64,000 bases of DNA from an uncultured Pseudomonadales bacterium (GTDB taxonomy: Bacteria > Pseudomonadota > Gammaproteobacteria > Pseudomonadales > Cellvibrionaceae). Positions 1 to 8,821 of this stretch are shown here, in pieces. The translations under genes were made by a program, and so were the position numbers. The DNA lies in the NCBI GenBank assembly GCA_947487765.1, contig CANKXO010000005.1, positions 124,001-188,000 on the forward strand, given 5' to 3'. The stretch's first letter is position 1. Every line of letters starts with the position of its first letter. The notes under the pieces were generated by a model. The model was not told the DNA's origin. It did not search any database and was given only the letters and a program-made list of their open reading frames with translations.

Positions 1-261
1 GTTCAATCATCATCAAAAGTAACAGCGCCTTCTGAGTCTGCTCGGGCAGCTTTTAAACCTTTGGATTACATTAATAATGAAGCTGCAGAGATTGTTAATT
101 ATGCAAAAAATGCTGTTGCAAGTGGTAATGAGTTAACGCCCAGTGAAATTGTCATGTTAACGGCAAGGAGTCATGAGTTTATGTTCCATTGCCAACTGAC
201 GTCTAATGTTGCAAACCGTACATCTGATGGGTTGCAACAGCTATTTAAACAGCAGAGCTGA
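1..261 (+). CDS. sctI: T3SS inner rod protein SctI, 5' partial
   Basis: The reading frame is open from base 1, so the start lies outside the window; 86 codons remain. The C-terminal part (EIVNYAKN, then ELTPSEIVMLTARSHEFMF) has the short alpha-helical pattern of YscI/HrpB-type inner rod proteins. These polymerise under the needle in the periplasm and are secreted by the apparatus. The identification rests on this pattern plus position directly before sctJ, which is the usual order (I-J-K-L-N). The stop is 3 bases before the sctJ start, so the two are co-transcribed. A TTG at 61 could be read as a start, but the frame extends upstream without a break, so I treat the gene as truncated by the window. 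Confidence 0.8.
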   Translation, partial: VQSSSKVTAPSESARAAFKPLDYINNEAAEIVNYAKNAVASGNELTPSEIVMLTARSHEFMFHCQLTSNVANRTSDGLQQLFKQQS

Positions 262-264
262 TCA

Positions 265-1050
265 ATGAGTATAAGAATAATCAGTTTTATTGTTGCTTTA
301 TTATTGGCGGCATGTGGCAGTAAATCACTTTACTCAGGACTTTCTGAGCAGGAGGCCAACGAGATGGTGGCGCTACTGTATAACACCGGAATGTCCGCGG
401 ATAAGCGACTCTTAAATGATCAGAGCTTTTCGGTATCCGTGCCAGAGGAATATTTTTCTCGAGCGGTTGAAGTGCTACGTGCCAATGGCTATCCACGCAA
501 TAAATTTAAAAGTTTAGGAGATGTATTCCAAAAAGAAGGTTTTGTATCGTCTCCATTGGAAGAGAGAGCTCGCCTTAATTATGCTCAATCGCAAGAGTTG
601 ACTAAAACGATTGAAAGTATCGATGGTGTTGTGTTGGCACGAGTGCATTTGGCGTTACCTAAAGATGATCCTTTGAGTGACAAACAAAAGCCATCATCTG
701 CTTCAGTATTTATAAAGCACCGTAGAGGTATTGACTTAAGTGATAGGGAAAGCCAAATAAAGGCACTAGTTGTAAACAGCATAGAAGGCTTGCCGTATGA
801 AAATATAACGGTTGCATTATTTCCTTCTGAATCAGTATCTATTAATTACCAAGCATCGACAGAATCTCGAAGTGAGCAATCTTCAGCTTCTCCAATGATG
901 TTGGTTATGTCGATAATAATCGTATTTTTTATTGGAATAATTGCTTGGCTTTTATGGCGCCATCAAAAGAAAGTGATGAGTAATATCTCTGTTGTAGATT
1001 CATCGGTTTCTGAGCAATCAAAGCAAGGTGCAGGTCGTGGCGGTCAGTGA
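265..1050 (+). CDS. sctJ: T3SS inner-membrane ring lipoprotein SctJ
   Basis: 261 aa, the normal size for the YscJ/HrcJ/PrgK family, which forms the MS-like ring of the injectisome basal body. A lipoprotein signal peptide ends in the lipobox LLAAC with the acylated cysteine at residue 17. The mature part starts with the family's ring-building motif region (YSGLSEQEANEMVALL, then a second domain with SSASVFIKH and IKALVVNSIEGLPYENITV). A C-terminal transmembrane helix lies at about residues 211-231 and is followed by a short basic cytoplasmic tail. The ATG is 3 bases after the sctI stop. The 3' end overlaps sctK by 23 bases. Identification is secure. Confidence 0.95.
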   Translation: MSIRIISFIVALLLAACGSKSLYSGLSEQEANEMVALLYNTGMSADKRLLNDQSFSVSVPEEYFSRAVEVLRANGYPRNKFKSLGDVFQKEGFVSSPLEERARLNYAQSQELTKTIESIDGVVLARVHLALPKDDPLSDKQKPSSASVFIKHRRGIDLSDRESQIKALVVNSIEGLPYENITVALFPSESVSINYQASTESRSEQSSASPMMLVMSIIIVFFIGIIAWLLWRHQKKVMSNISVVDSSVSEQSKQGAGRGGQ

Positions 1051-1615
1051 CAATATAGCTTTAGCAAGAGAGCGGCGATTGCTTCAATTTGAAGCAGCAA
1101 AATTTATTGCTCCCTTAGTTGGTGAGGGAGGCAACCATAGTAGCTTAACATGGGCTGCTCTCTCTGAATTGCCGGATTGGTGTCGTTGGCCAAAGCCTGA
1201 ACTTAATCGATTAATTCTTGTTGCGGGTGCATTATTTTCTCTCCCATCTATCCGTTTATGGATTGATGCAAAAAAGATACGTGAAGCCAGAATGTTGATT
1301 GGTGATAAAACATTTGAATTGGTAATGGCTAATAAATCTGTTCCGCAAAAATGTACTCAAGCAGCTTCTAATAAAAGCGTTGAACAGTTGTTTTTTTGTT
1401 CTGGAGCGGCAGTGTTATTGAGCAGCGCAGATGAGGAACTACAGCCATATATAAAGACTATGCTGCCTGCTGTGGCTGGCAAGTTACCATTTGATATTGC
1501 TGCATTACTGATGTCAGAAGCATTGAATACCTTAACAACAATTAACCATATGGTGTCTGATGATTACACTGATAATCGTGAAAAATTATCTGAATCAGAG
1601 GAGGGGACCCTATGA
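1028..1615 (+). CDS. sctK: T3SS sorting-platform protein SctK
   Basis: 195 aa, starting at a GTG inside the end of sctJ. The block LPDWCRWPKPELNRLILVAG followed by a 'LPSIRLWIDAKKI' helix is typical of the poorly conserved SctK family (YscK, HrpB4/HrpD). SctK links the cytoplasmic sorting platform (SctQ-SctL-SctN) to the SctD ring. The position between sctJ and sctL agrees with this. The gene ends with an ATGA overlap into sctL, suggesting translational coupling. Assignment rests partly on synteny because the family is divergent. Confidence 0.8.
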   Translation: MQVVAVSDNIALARERRLLQFEAAKFIAPLVGEGGNHSSLTWAALSELPDWCRWPKPELNRLILVAGALFSLPSIRLWIDAKKIREARMLIGDKTFELVMANKSVPQKCTQAASNKSVEQLFFCSGAAVLLSSADEELQPYIKTMLPAVAGKLPFDIAALLMSEALNTLTTINHMVSDDYTDNREKLSESEEGTL

Positions 1616-2364
1616 GTTTTGTTACGTTAATCAATGAAGAAAAATTGTCTTTCTCTACTGATCAATTAATTATTCCGGCACAGAATGTGGCGTTATTCAA
1701 TGATGTTCTGGATGCTAATAAAAATTTAACAAAAATTCTTTATGAGTTTGAACAGCGTGTTGAAGACGCCGAAAAGAAAGGTTTTGAAGCTGGTTTTGAA
1801 AAAGGAAGACAGGATGGGATGGATTTTTCTCGAAGAGAAATTGCAGAACAGTTGACATCTATAGCTATTCGTTCACAGCGTCAGCAGCAAAGTATGAAAG
1901 ACTCTATTGTCAAGTTGGCAATGCAGATTGTTCGCCGTATTGCTGATAATTTTGGTGCCCAGGAAGTTGTTGCTACGCTAGCAAAAAAAGCAGTAGAGGA
2001 TTTAGTTGCAAGTGATTTTTTAGTTTTATATGTACACCCTTCTGTTATTGACAAAGTCAAAGCACGCCTGAATTGTGGGTTATTAAATGAAATAAAAGGT
2101 TCAGTGGAAAATAATAAAGTGGAAACCAGCTATTCTTCTAGCAATAAAATTCCATATGTCGATATACGTACGGATGATGATTTGTCTCCATTCGATTGCC
2201 AAATTAATACTGAGTTCGGAACAACAATAGCAGGACTGGATTATCAATTAGAATGCTTAACTGAGTTAATTCAAGAAAATATAACTAGTAAACAAGGCGC
2301 TAATTATTCTTCTGAAAATAATTCAATGTCTACTCCGCCAACAAAAATGGATGTTGTTGAGTGA
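1612..2364 (+). CDS. sctL: T3SS ATPase regulator/stator SctL
   Basis: 250 aa, FliH/YscL/HrpE-like. The N-terminal half contains a charged helix (EFEQRVEDAEKKGFEAGFEK, about residues 44-65) with the glycine-spaced pattern typical of FliH-family stalks. The C-terminal half (KLAMQIVRRIADNF, then VLYVHPSVIDKVKARL) matches the domain that binds the SctN ATPase. A clear aspartate pair (DDDLSPFDCQINTEFGTTIAGLD) is the family's C-terminal signature. It overlaps sctK by 4 bases and abuts sctN. The role is to anchor and restrain the ATPase hexamer at the sorting platform. Confidence 0.9.
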   Translation: MSFVTLINEEKLSFSTDQLIIPAQNVALFNDVLDANKNLTKILYEFEQRVEDAEKKGFEAGFEKGRQDGMDFSRREIAEQLTSIAIRSQRQQQSMKDSIVKLAMQIVRRIADNFGAQEVVATLAKKAVEDLVASDFLVLYVHPSVIDKVKARLNCGLLNEIKGSVENNKVETSYSSSNKIPYVDIRTDDDLSPFDCQINTEFGTTIAGLDYQLECLTELIQENITSKQGANYSSENNSMSTPPTKMDVVE

Positions 2365-3716
2365 TGCAAGATTATTCTTCTTCAGAAGCGAACCCGTTTG
2401 CGATTGATCATGATCGTATTGACAATGTTTTACGTAATGCAAAGTCTTTAGGGCAAAAGGGTAGGGTTGTGCAGGCATTTGGTACGATCATTCGTGTCAC
2501 AGGAGTGCGAGCTCGCATTGGACAGCAATGCTTGATTACCGATCGCGAAAACCATCATCAAATGATTGCGGATGTTGTTGGTCTTGGGAATGGTCAGACG
2601 ATTTTATTACCTCTTGGTAATTTGCAAGGTGTTGCTGTTGATTCAGAAGTAACAGTACTCCAAGGTCAGTCGGCAATCCCTTTTGGTGAAGGTTTACTGG
2701 GGAGGGTGATTTCTGGCACGGGAGAGCCTTTGGATAATAAATCTGAAGTTGATGATACTCTGTCGCAGCCATTATATGTTGATGCCCCGTCACCGATGCA
2801 GCGCCAGTTAATTGAAGAGGTATTCTGTACCGGCATTCGCTCTATCGACAGTATGTTGACCACAGGTGTTGGTCAGCGCATGGGGATTTTTGCAATGGCT
2901 GGTGGTGGTAAATCTACCTTGTTGGCGATGTTAGCTAAGCAAGCAAAGGCTGACGTAATTGTTATTGGGCTAATTGGAGAAAGGGGAAGAGAGGTTCGAG
3001 AATTTATTGAACACAATTTGGGTGAGTCAGGGTTATCGCGCTCAGTTATTGTTGTCTCTACATCAGATAGGCCTGCGGTGGAGCGAGTGCGTGCGGCTTA
3101 TGCAGCAACGGCAATAGCGGAAGGTTTCCGTTCTGAAGGAAAGCAAGTTCTCTTATTAATGGATTCAGTCACTCGATTTGCGCGAGCTCTCCGAGAAATT
3201 GGTTTATCTGTAGGAGAGCCCGCTGTCAGGAGAGGTTATCCTCCCTCGGTATTTGCAGAGTTACCAAGGTTATTTGAACGTAGTGGTAATGATAATCAGG
3301 GATCTATTACTGCTTTCTACACGGTATTAGCTGAAGACGAAGATGGCGCAGACCCTATAGTGGAAGAGGTTCGCTCTATTCTCGATGGGCATATCATCCT
3401 TTCACGCCAGTTGGCTCAATCAGGGCATTACCCTGCTATTGATGTTCTTGCGAGTGCCAGTCGTGTATTCAATACCATTACTACCGCTGAGCACCAAGAT
3501 AGTGCGGCGCGCTTACGAGCACTCATGGCGGAATATACAAAAATAGAATTTTTGATTCAAGTTGGAGAATATAAGGAAGGTGCTGATCCCTTAGCTGATG
3601 AGGCTATTCGTAAACGTTTAGATATTCAAGCGTTACTACAACAGCACGTCGATGAAGCGATCAGTTTAGAGGATTCAATTGATCAATTGATGAGTATTGC
3701 TAATGCATCACAATAG
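2361..3716 (+). CDS. sctN: T3SS ATPase SctN
   Basis: 451 aa, full length for the FliI/YscN/HrcN family. These are F1-beta-like hexameric ATPases that strip chaperones from and unfold substrates at the export gate. Walker A is AMAGGGKST around residues 177-186 and Walker B is VLLLMD around residues 262-267, followed by the family signature SVTRFARALREIGLSVGEP. A second T3SS-type block (SGHYPAIDVLASASR) is present. The start could be GTG 2361 or ATG 2364; both overlap the sctL stop and the ATG differs by one residue. The 3' end overlaps sctO. Identification is secure. Confidence 0.97.
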   Translation: MMQDYSSSEANPFAIDHDRIDNVLRNAKSLGQKGRVVQAFGTIIRVTGVRARIGQQCLITDRENHHQMIADVVGLGNGQTILLPLGNLQGVAVDSEVTVLQGQSAIPFGEGLLGRVISGTGEPLDNKSEVDDTLSQPLYVDAPSPMQRQLIEEVFCTGIRSIDSMLTTGVGQRMGIFAMAGGGKSTLLAMLAKQAKADVIVIGLIGERGREVREFIEHNLGESGLSRSVIVVSTSDRPAVERVRAAYAATAIAEGFRSEGKQVLLLMDSVTRFARALREIGLSVGEPAVRRGYPPSVFAELPRLFERSGNDNQGSITAFYTVLAEDEDGADPIVEEVRSILDGHIILSRQLAQSGHYPAIDVLASASRVFNTITTAEHQDSAARLRALMAEYTKIEFLIQVGEYKEGADPLADEAIRKRLDIQALLQQHVDEAISLEDSIDQLMSIANASQ

Positions 3717-4194
3717 TCAAAAGAAAAAAATCCTGCAAAGAGAGCAACTCTTGCAACTCCACGATATACGCGTTAAATCATGTGAGGTGCGCTACCGAGA
3801 GGCGCAAGAAAAACAGCATCAGGCTCAGCAAGATGTTGATGAGCGTAAAGCGGGTATTAAGGAATTAAAAGAGCAAAGGCATAAATTAAATGATTATATC
3901 GCTTCAGATCGAGTAACTGCCGCTCCGAGTTTAATGAAGGCTGCAGATACACGACGCTTTTGGATAAATTACGATTTAGAAAAAGATGAGTATTACTTGT
4001 CAATGGATGAGGATGCTCTTGAAGAAGCTAAAAAACATTGTTTAAAACTAAAATCAGACTGGCTGCAAGCCCGTTCACGGGAACAAAGTACTCGATCACT
4101 GTTGGAAAAATCTCAAAGAGAAATGTTTCGCATTTATGAGGTAAAACAAGAACTAGATAATGAAGAAATATTGATAGGGAAAGAATATTTATGA
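3703..4194 (+). CDS. sctO: T3SS stalk protein SctO
   Basis: About 163 aa, almost entirely charged coiled coil (EVRYREAQEKQHQAQQDVDE, and KEDEYYLS to QREMFRIYEVKQ). This is what FliJ/YscO/HrpB7 proteins look like: an antiparallel coiled coil that inserts into the SctN hexamer. I chose the ATG at 3703; a TTG six bases upstream gives two more residues. It overlaps the end of sctN by 14 bases and shares an ATGA junction with the next gene. The family has little sequence conservation, so size, coiled coil and gene order carry the call. Confidence 0.85.
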   Translation: MHHNSQKKKILQREQLLQLHDIRVKSCEVRYREAQEKQHQAQQDVDERKAGIKELKEQRHKLNDYIASDRVTAAPSLMKAADTRRFWINYDLEKDEYYLSMDEDALEEAKKHCLKLKSDWLQARSREQSTRSLLEKSQREMFRIYEVKQELDNEEILIGKEYL

Positions 4195-5033
4195 CAACAA
4201 TTTATTCTCCATCTAGACGAAATGATGTGCAGTCATTGAATCGCAACAGTGCATCTGTTGCTACCCAGCAATCAAAAAGCAATTACCAACTAGATAATAT
4301 TGCTTTCAATAAAGCTTTAGATAAGGCAAAGCACGACGAGAGCAAGAATATACAAAGCCGTAAAGAAAAATACGGCGATAATAAAGTTTTGAATAACACG
4401 GAAAAAGATATTAACCAGAGATATAAGGTGCTTGATAATTTATCGTCGCATAGAGAATTAAGGAATGCTCGATCAACAATAGATGCCGCTTATAGAGAGG
4501 TTCACGAAAAGCTTGCTGATGTTAATGAAGAAGTAGAAAAAGAAAATCAAGGGCGACCAAGCGAAGGTAGCTTGTCTGTTTTTGCTGATACTCATAAGTC
4601 TTATGGATATAGCGGTGATAGCAATGATAGGCACTCTGAGTCTGAAACGTTGGTCGCTATATCTGAAGCCAGGGAAAATGCTTTTTCACCTATATTGCAA
4701 ACTCAGGCATCCCATGAAGCTTCTACAGCTGCTGTAAATATTAATGATATTTTATCAATGTTTGACCAGTTGAATCGGCAGCAAGCATTGTCCGCTACAC
4801 AGTTTTTAGCGGAAAAAAAGTGGCATTTTTCATTGCAGGATGAAAATTTACCTGTTGTTGGTTTAATGATGGCTCACAAGCTTTCTGGTAAGTGGGATAT
4901 TACATTGTTATCTGACTCTGAAAATATAGAGCATGAAATGCTAGAGGTTTGCTCTGATCGTTTAAAAGATAGATTGAATCAACATGAAAGTGAATCAAAA
5001 GATGACTATGATATTAGTATCAGTATTCTCTAG
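4191..5033 (+). CDS. sctP: probable T3SS needle-length / substrate-switch protein SctP
   Basis: 280 aa. The first two thirds are low-complexity, polar and probably disordered (rich in S, N, K, E). The C-terminal 100 residues form a compact domain (NINDILSMFDQLNRQQ, then GKWDITLLSDSENIEHEML). A disordered N-terminus ending in a small globular domain is the design of SctP molecular rulers (YscP/HrpP/HpaP). The position after sctO is where sctP is usually found. The sequence is too divergent for a motif-level proof, so the call rests on architecture and order. A T3SS-secreted or regulatory protein of another kind remains possible. Confidence 0.65.
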   Translation: MTTIYSPSRRNDVQSLNRNSASVATQQSKSNYQLDNIAFNKALDKAKHDESKNIQSRKEKYGDNKVLNNTEKDINQRYKVLDNLSSHRELRNARSTIDAAYREVHEKLADVNEEVEKENQGRPSEGSLSVFADTHKSYGYSGDSNDRHSESETLVAISEARENAFSPILQTQASHEASTAAVNINDILSMFDQLNRQQALSATQFLAEKKWHFSLQDENLPVVGLMMAHKLSGKWDITLLSDSENIEHEMLEVCSDRLKDRLNQHESESKDDYDISISIL

Positions 5034-5057
5034 TGTCGCATTTATTAAAGATAAGTC

Positions 5058-5843
5058 ATGAATAATACTGATAAAACAACCAGCTCAACGAAAAGCCATT
5101 ATATAAAAGGGCAGGAAAAGGTACGTTCATTATCAAATGACTTTACAATGAATGTATCGTTGTCTCGTCTGCATCTAAGAGAGTTCACTCTAGATGATCG
5201 TCAAGCTCTAGTGTCAATGCATAGAAATGCACGTGTAAGATCATTGTTGATTGATGATCAGCCTTTTGAACAACCATATTTTTCTCATGCATTCTTAATA
5301 CGCCAACAAGAAATTTATAGAGATTTTCCTGGTCTGGGTATTTGGTGTGCGGAAAGAATGGTTATCGCATTAGATCAAGCCGATCTTTTGCGACCAGAAA
5401 TTAAGAGCTTTCCTACTGAACTGGTTGAGAAGTTAAGTACTCCTCAACCAAAATTTGCTGGTTGGTTTAATCTTATGCCTATACCAGACCAGCTAGATGA
5501 AGTTGAGCTAGGTAGCCGATTGCTTCCCGAAAACTGGGGAACTGGGCTGGCGATGGATGGCGGTGAATATTTGTTAGAGCATGCGTTCATGAAATTGAAT
5601 TGTGATCGTTTATGGATTGTTAGCCATAAAGAGCATCACTCGGTAAATTACATTGCCCATGCCCTAGGTTTTCAAAAAGATGAAGTGAGAAAATACTGTG
5701 ATGCTGAAGCCCAGTACTACTGCTTATATAAAAAACATTGGGAATTGTGGAGGAGGTTGCCTCGTAGACAAAAGATAAAGTGTGGAGTGAACGCTTGTCG
5801 AAAGCATCAATCGCTTCATAATCTTGGAGAAAGTGCTCTATGA
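5058..5843 (+). CDS. GNAT-family acetyltransferase (RimJ/RimL-like) inside the T3SS operon
   Basis: 261 aa. Residues about 32-225 follow the RimJ/RimL-type GNAT fold: beta-1 'LHLREFTLDDRQALVSMH', central 'PKFAGWFNLMPIP' and 'VELGSRLLPENWGTGLAMDG' (the acetyl-CoA-binding loop with G-x-G-like spacing), and 'LWIVSHKEHHSVNYIAHALGF', the usual signature in which a neighbouring residue set ends in GF. A short N-terminal extension and a basic, cysteine-containing tail flank the domain. It lies 24 bases after the SctP-like gene and overlaps the next gene by 4 bases, so it is part of the operon. GNAT enzymes are not core T3SS parts. It could modify a secretion component, a regulator or a cargo protein; the substrate is not readable from sequence. 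Confidence 0.75.
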   Translation: MNNTDKTTSSTKSHYIKGQEKVRSLSNDFTMNVSLSRLHLREFTLDDRQALVSMHRNARVRSLLIDDQPFEQPYFSHAFLIRQQEIYRDFPGLGIWCAERMVIALDQADLLRPEIKSFPTELVEKLSTPQPKFAGWFNLMPIPDQLDEVELGSRLLPENWGTGLAMDGGEYLLEHAFMKLNCDRLWIVSHKEHHSVNYIAHALGFQKDEVRKYCDAEAQYYCLYKKHWELWRRLPRRQKIKCGVNACRKHQSLHNLGESAL

Positions 5844-6790
5844 TTCTTCCGGCTCATTTATCTGCAATGGTTCTTCACCAGCTGTCAATGCCTGCAAGTG
5901 GGTATGGTATCGAGCATTCACACTATCAAAATAACCATGGGCATATAAATAATTACCAGGCCGTAGACAGAAGTAATTTTTCCCTTATGCAAAGAGCGGA
6001 CTCTGCTGTTTCCAGTCAACAAATATCCCATGGTCTTCAAAGTAACTTATCTATTCGCGATTTAAATTCGGTTAGGAAGAAGAATAGCTCTCTCGATGCT
6101 GATAAAGCCAATCTTTTATCGGGTTTAGGCATCAATAATAGTAAAGGTTCTAGAGAAAACGACGGCGATGACAGTAGTGATGAATTAGAAATTATGTGTC
6201 AGCTTGAGCTTGAAGTTGTCGAGAGAGTGATTGATACCGCTCTTGTTATAAAAAAAGAAGCGTTATTTAACCGATTTATAGTGGCCATGCTGTACCAGAA
6301 AGAAATTATCCAAAAGAAAGCTTGTAAATCTAATATAGGTATTGCAAAACGTATGATGATTGTCGCTCCCTTGGATGGCTTAAAAGAGAATGATCACATC
6401 GATGCGCCCGCTCATACTACTTTTGTGATAGAGCCAATTTTAACTAGATTTGATTCTTTAAGTCGGCCCTCTATTGCTAATTTGCCAGCTCAACTAGTTA
6501 GTGGCTTTTACCATCTTTCCAGCGATTGGGTGGCTGTAAAGCTAAGTAAGATATTTAATTTAGGTGAATGCTCTACCGTGCCAACGCCCGAGAGTGTTTT
6601 TCGTATCTGTGCCAATGGATTTAAAGCTGAATTGTTAGGTAATGCTGTTATTGTTGGCAGTGTTCCTAAATTTAACCAATCTCATGCAGAGGTTAGCCTG
6701 CATATTCCAGGTGCCAAAAAAATTTGGTTAGAAGAACGCTTGCCTGTCTTTAAAAAACCACTACTAAAAAATACATGCAGTTCTTATTGA
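5840..6790 (+). CDS. unrecognised protein of the T3SS operon
   Basis: 316 aa, not recognised. The first 110 residues are polar, rich in S, N and H, with no signal peptide; then an acidic stretch (NDGDDSSDELE). The next segment is helical (LELEVVERVIDTALVIKKEALFNRFI). The C-terminal half looks globular with beta-rich segments (NAVIVGSVPKF, AEVSLHIPGAKKIWL). It overlaps the GNAT gene by 4 bases (ATGA), implying coupled translation and perhaps joint function. A polar disordered N-terminus before a folded domain would suit a secreted substrate or a second SctP-like regulator, but that is inference only. Confidence 0.6.
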   Translation: MILPAHLSAMVLHQLSMPASGYGIEHSHYQNNHGHINNYQAVDRSNFSLMQRADSAVSSQQISHGLQSNLSIRDLNSVRKKNSSLDADKANLLSGLGINNSKGSRENDGDDSSDELEIMCQLELEVVERVIDTALVIKKEALFNRFIVAMLYQKEIIQKKACKSNIGIAKRMMIVAPLDGLKENDHIDAPAHTTFVIEPILTRFDSLSRPSIANLPAQLVSGFYHLSSDWVAVKLSKIFNLGECSTVPTPESVFRICANGFKAELLGNAVIVGSVPKFNQSHAEVSLHIPGAKKIWLEERLPVFKKPLLKNTCSSY

Positions 6791-6830
6791 GGGCAAGGCA
6801 GAAAATAATGAGTGAGCAGGTAAGTTAATA

Positions 6831-8012
6831 ATGCTGGGTAATACTAATCAAAAAGCTAGCTTTAAAAGTGATTTGCTTGATTCTCAGGTAGCAATAAATG
6901 CACTTGATTCGCTGCAGGATTATATCGTCATTGTCGACAATAAAATGAATGATTTTGTATGGTGTTCTTCCCATTTTTCCATGCGCTTTCCTAGTGTTGT
7001 AAATAATGATGCCCAAGTGAAATGCTTGTATAAAAACTTTAAGGAACTGCATCATGCTGTCGAAAGATTTTTGAATGAATTAAATAATAGGTGCTTTGAC
7101 GTTACTGTAGCCGAAAATGATAATAAGAAAAATCAACGTTCTACAAAAATTTTTTCTACCTACTATGGTGAGGCTGCGGAATTATTCGAAGTTGAAGTTT
7201 CTTTATGTGGATGTCAACGGTTTGTATTACGGTTTTTTGATGCGGCAGAGAAAGTGTATGAGCGACAACGGTATCTGGAAGATAGAGAAAAACTCTTCTC
7301 TACATCAAGAACAATTTCTGTTAGCGAAATGGCTACCACCTTGGCTCATGAGATCAATCAACCTATAGGAACAATTTCTAATTTACTGCATGGCATACGC
7401 ACGCGTATGCAGGTGCAAGCTACAGAAATTGGGCGAAAAACACTACTACTTGCACTTGATAAGACTATTGAACAAACAGCATTTGTTGCCAATATCATTT
7501 CACGTATCAGAGATTACACACACTCTCGTCGCCCAGAATATGAAGTGGTTTCTATTGTTGAACTGGTCGAATCCTGCATTTCTCTACTTGATTGGGAACT
7601 TTCTCGAGAAAGTGTCGTTATTTCATTTGATGAAAGTGAAACTGTATCTCCCTTAGTTAAGGGGGATAGAACACTGTTGCAACAAGTTCTAGTTAATTTG
7701 CTGCGTAATGCAATTGATGCAATGAATGCAACTCCGCGTAAATCTCGCTTTTTAGATATTTCCATTCTAACTGACGACTATCATGTTGAAATCACTTTGT
7801 CTGATACCGGTAGCGGGTTAACTGATGAAACGCAGGAGAAATTGTTTGTACCTTTCGCCTCATCCAAATCTACAGGTATGGGGGTGGGATTAAATATTTG
7901 CCGTTCATTTATAGAGCTGCATCAGGGTAAATTATGGTTGTCTTCAAATGCGAATTCAGGTTGTACTGCTCATTTGCGATTACCACTTGCAATTGATGGT
8001 GAGCTTCAGTGA
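6831..8012 (+). CDS. soluble PAS-type sensor histidine kinase
   Basis: 393 aa, no transmembrane helix. An N-terminal PAS-like segment (LDSLQDYIVIVDNKMND) is followed by a second sensory region ending in ERQRYLEDREKLFS. The H-box is TLAHEINQPIG with the phospho-accepting His at residue 173, the HEINQP form of FixL/DctB-type kinases. The ATPase domain shows N (LLRNAIDAM), G1 (LSDTGSGLTDE) and G2 (GMGVGLNICRSF) boxes. It precedes a FixJ-type regulator by 55 bases, so the two form a pair. The pair sits between the sctP-like/GNAT segment and sctQ, so it probably controls the secretion genes in response to a cytoplasmic signal. Confidence 0.88.
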   Translation: MLGNTNQKASFKSDLLDSQVAINALDSLQDYIVIVDNKMNDFVWCSSHFSMRFPSVVNNDAQVKCLYKNFKELHHAVERFLNELNNRCFDVTVAENDNKKNQRSTKIFSTYYGEAAELFEVEVSLCGCQRFVLRFFDAAEKVYERQRYLEDREKLFSTSRTISVSEMATTLAHEINQPIGTISNLLHGIRTRMQVQATEIGRKTLLLALDKTIEQTAFVANIISRIRDYTHSRRPEYEVVSIVELVESCISLLDWELSRESVVISFDESETVSPLVKGDRTLLQQVLVNLLRNAIDAMNATPRKSRFLDISILTDDYHVEITLSDTGSGLTDETQEKLFVPFASSKSTGMGVGLNICRSFIELHQGKLWLSSNANSGCTAHLRLPLAIDGELQ

Positions 8013-8067
8013 GTGATAGTTGGTTCAATATCAAAATTTAAATATATAAATAAGAGCGAGTCTGAAA

Positions 8068-8742
8068 ATGGCGAAATCCGTTTATATTGTTGATGATAAT
8101 AATGAGTTTAGAGAATCTACTGCCTGGTTGTTAGAAGGAGTAGGGTATTGTGTTAAAAGTTATGCTGACGCGTCAAAAGCTTTCTCTGAATTGTCGAATA
8201 AAAATATAGAATATGAAGAAGGTGCTTGCATCTTGATGGATGTACGAATGCCTGAAATGTCAGGTTTGGATTTGCATGATCAACTCAATACTAAAGGTGT
8301 TGATATTCCTGTTATATATATGACAGGACATGCCAGTGTTGCTGTTGCGGTAGAAGCAATGAAAAAAGGCGCAGTAACTTATTTAGAGAAGCCTCTAGAC
8401 TCTCAGATGTTGCAAACAGCATTAGATAGCGCCTTTTCAGAGCAATATAATTTCAAAAATAAGAAATATAATAAAAATACAGAAAGTGAAAAAGTTGATA
8501 AAAAAGATAACGAAATTGATAAAGCTAAAGTGGTTTATCAAGAACGTTACTCTAGCTTAACGCCAAGGGAGATCGAAGTGTTATGTGGCATTGTTGATGG
8601 AAAGATGAATAAAGTTATTGCTTATGACCTAGGTATTAGTGTTAAAACCATCGAAATACATCGATCTCAGGTCAAAAAGAAAATGCAAGCAAAGTCTGCG
8701 GCAGATTTGGTGAAAATGGTGCTTACAGAGAAAGTTGTATGA
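8068..8742 (+). CDS. FixJ/NarL-type response regulator
   Basis: 224 aa. Receiver domain residues 1-125: acidic pocket VDDNNE, phospho-acceptor Asp58 in MDVRMPEMSG, Thr in YMTGH, and Lys in LEKP. A lysine-rich linker (about 126-155) follows. The C-terminal LuxR-type helix-turn-helix starts at LTPREIEVLCGIVDGKMNK and continues SVKTIEIHRSQVKKKM. This is the FixJ order, partner of the kinase just upstream. LuxR-type domains bind short inverted repeats; three such repeats (TTAGGG-N4-CCCTRA type) lie 3-8 kb downstream in front of likely T3SS-associated genes, so they are candidate targets. That link is inference. Confidence 0.92.
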   Translation: MAKSVYIVDDNNEFRESTAWLLEGVGYCVKSYADASKAFSELSNKNIEYEEGACILMDVRMPEMSGLDLHDQLNTKGVDIPVIYMTGHASVAVAVEAMKKGAVTYLEKPLDSQMLQTALDSAFSEQYNFKNKKYNKNTESEKVDKKDNEIDKAKVVYQERYSSLTPREIEVLCGIVDGKMNKVIAYDLGISVKTIEIHRSQVKKKMQAKSAADLVKMVLTEKVV

Positions 8743-8821
8743 TTTTATAGACCTTTTATGAATGCCGATTGTGATTGGTAATTAAATTTTTCCTATAAGT
8801 TAATTAATAGAGAATGGTTTT

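Noticed and set aside
7650-7670. CCCTTAGTTAAGGG dyad resembling the regulatory repeat
   Set aside because: It lies inside the kinase gene, has the arms reversed in order, and is explained by coding sequence.
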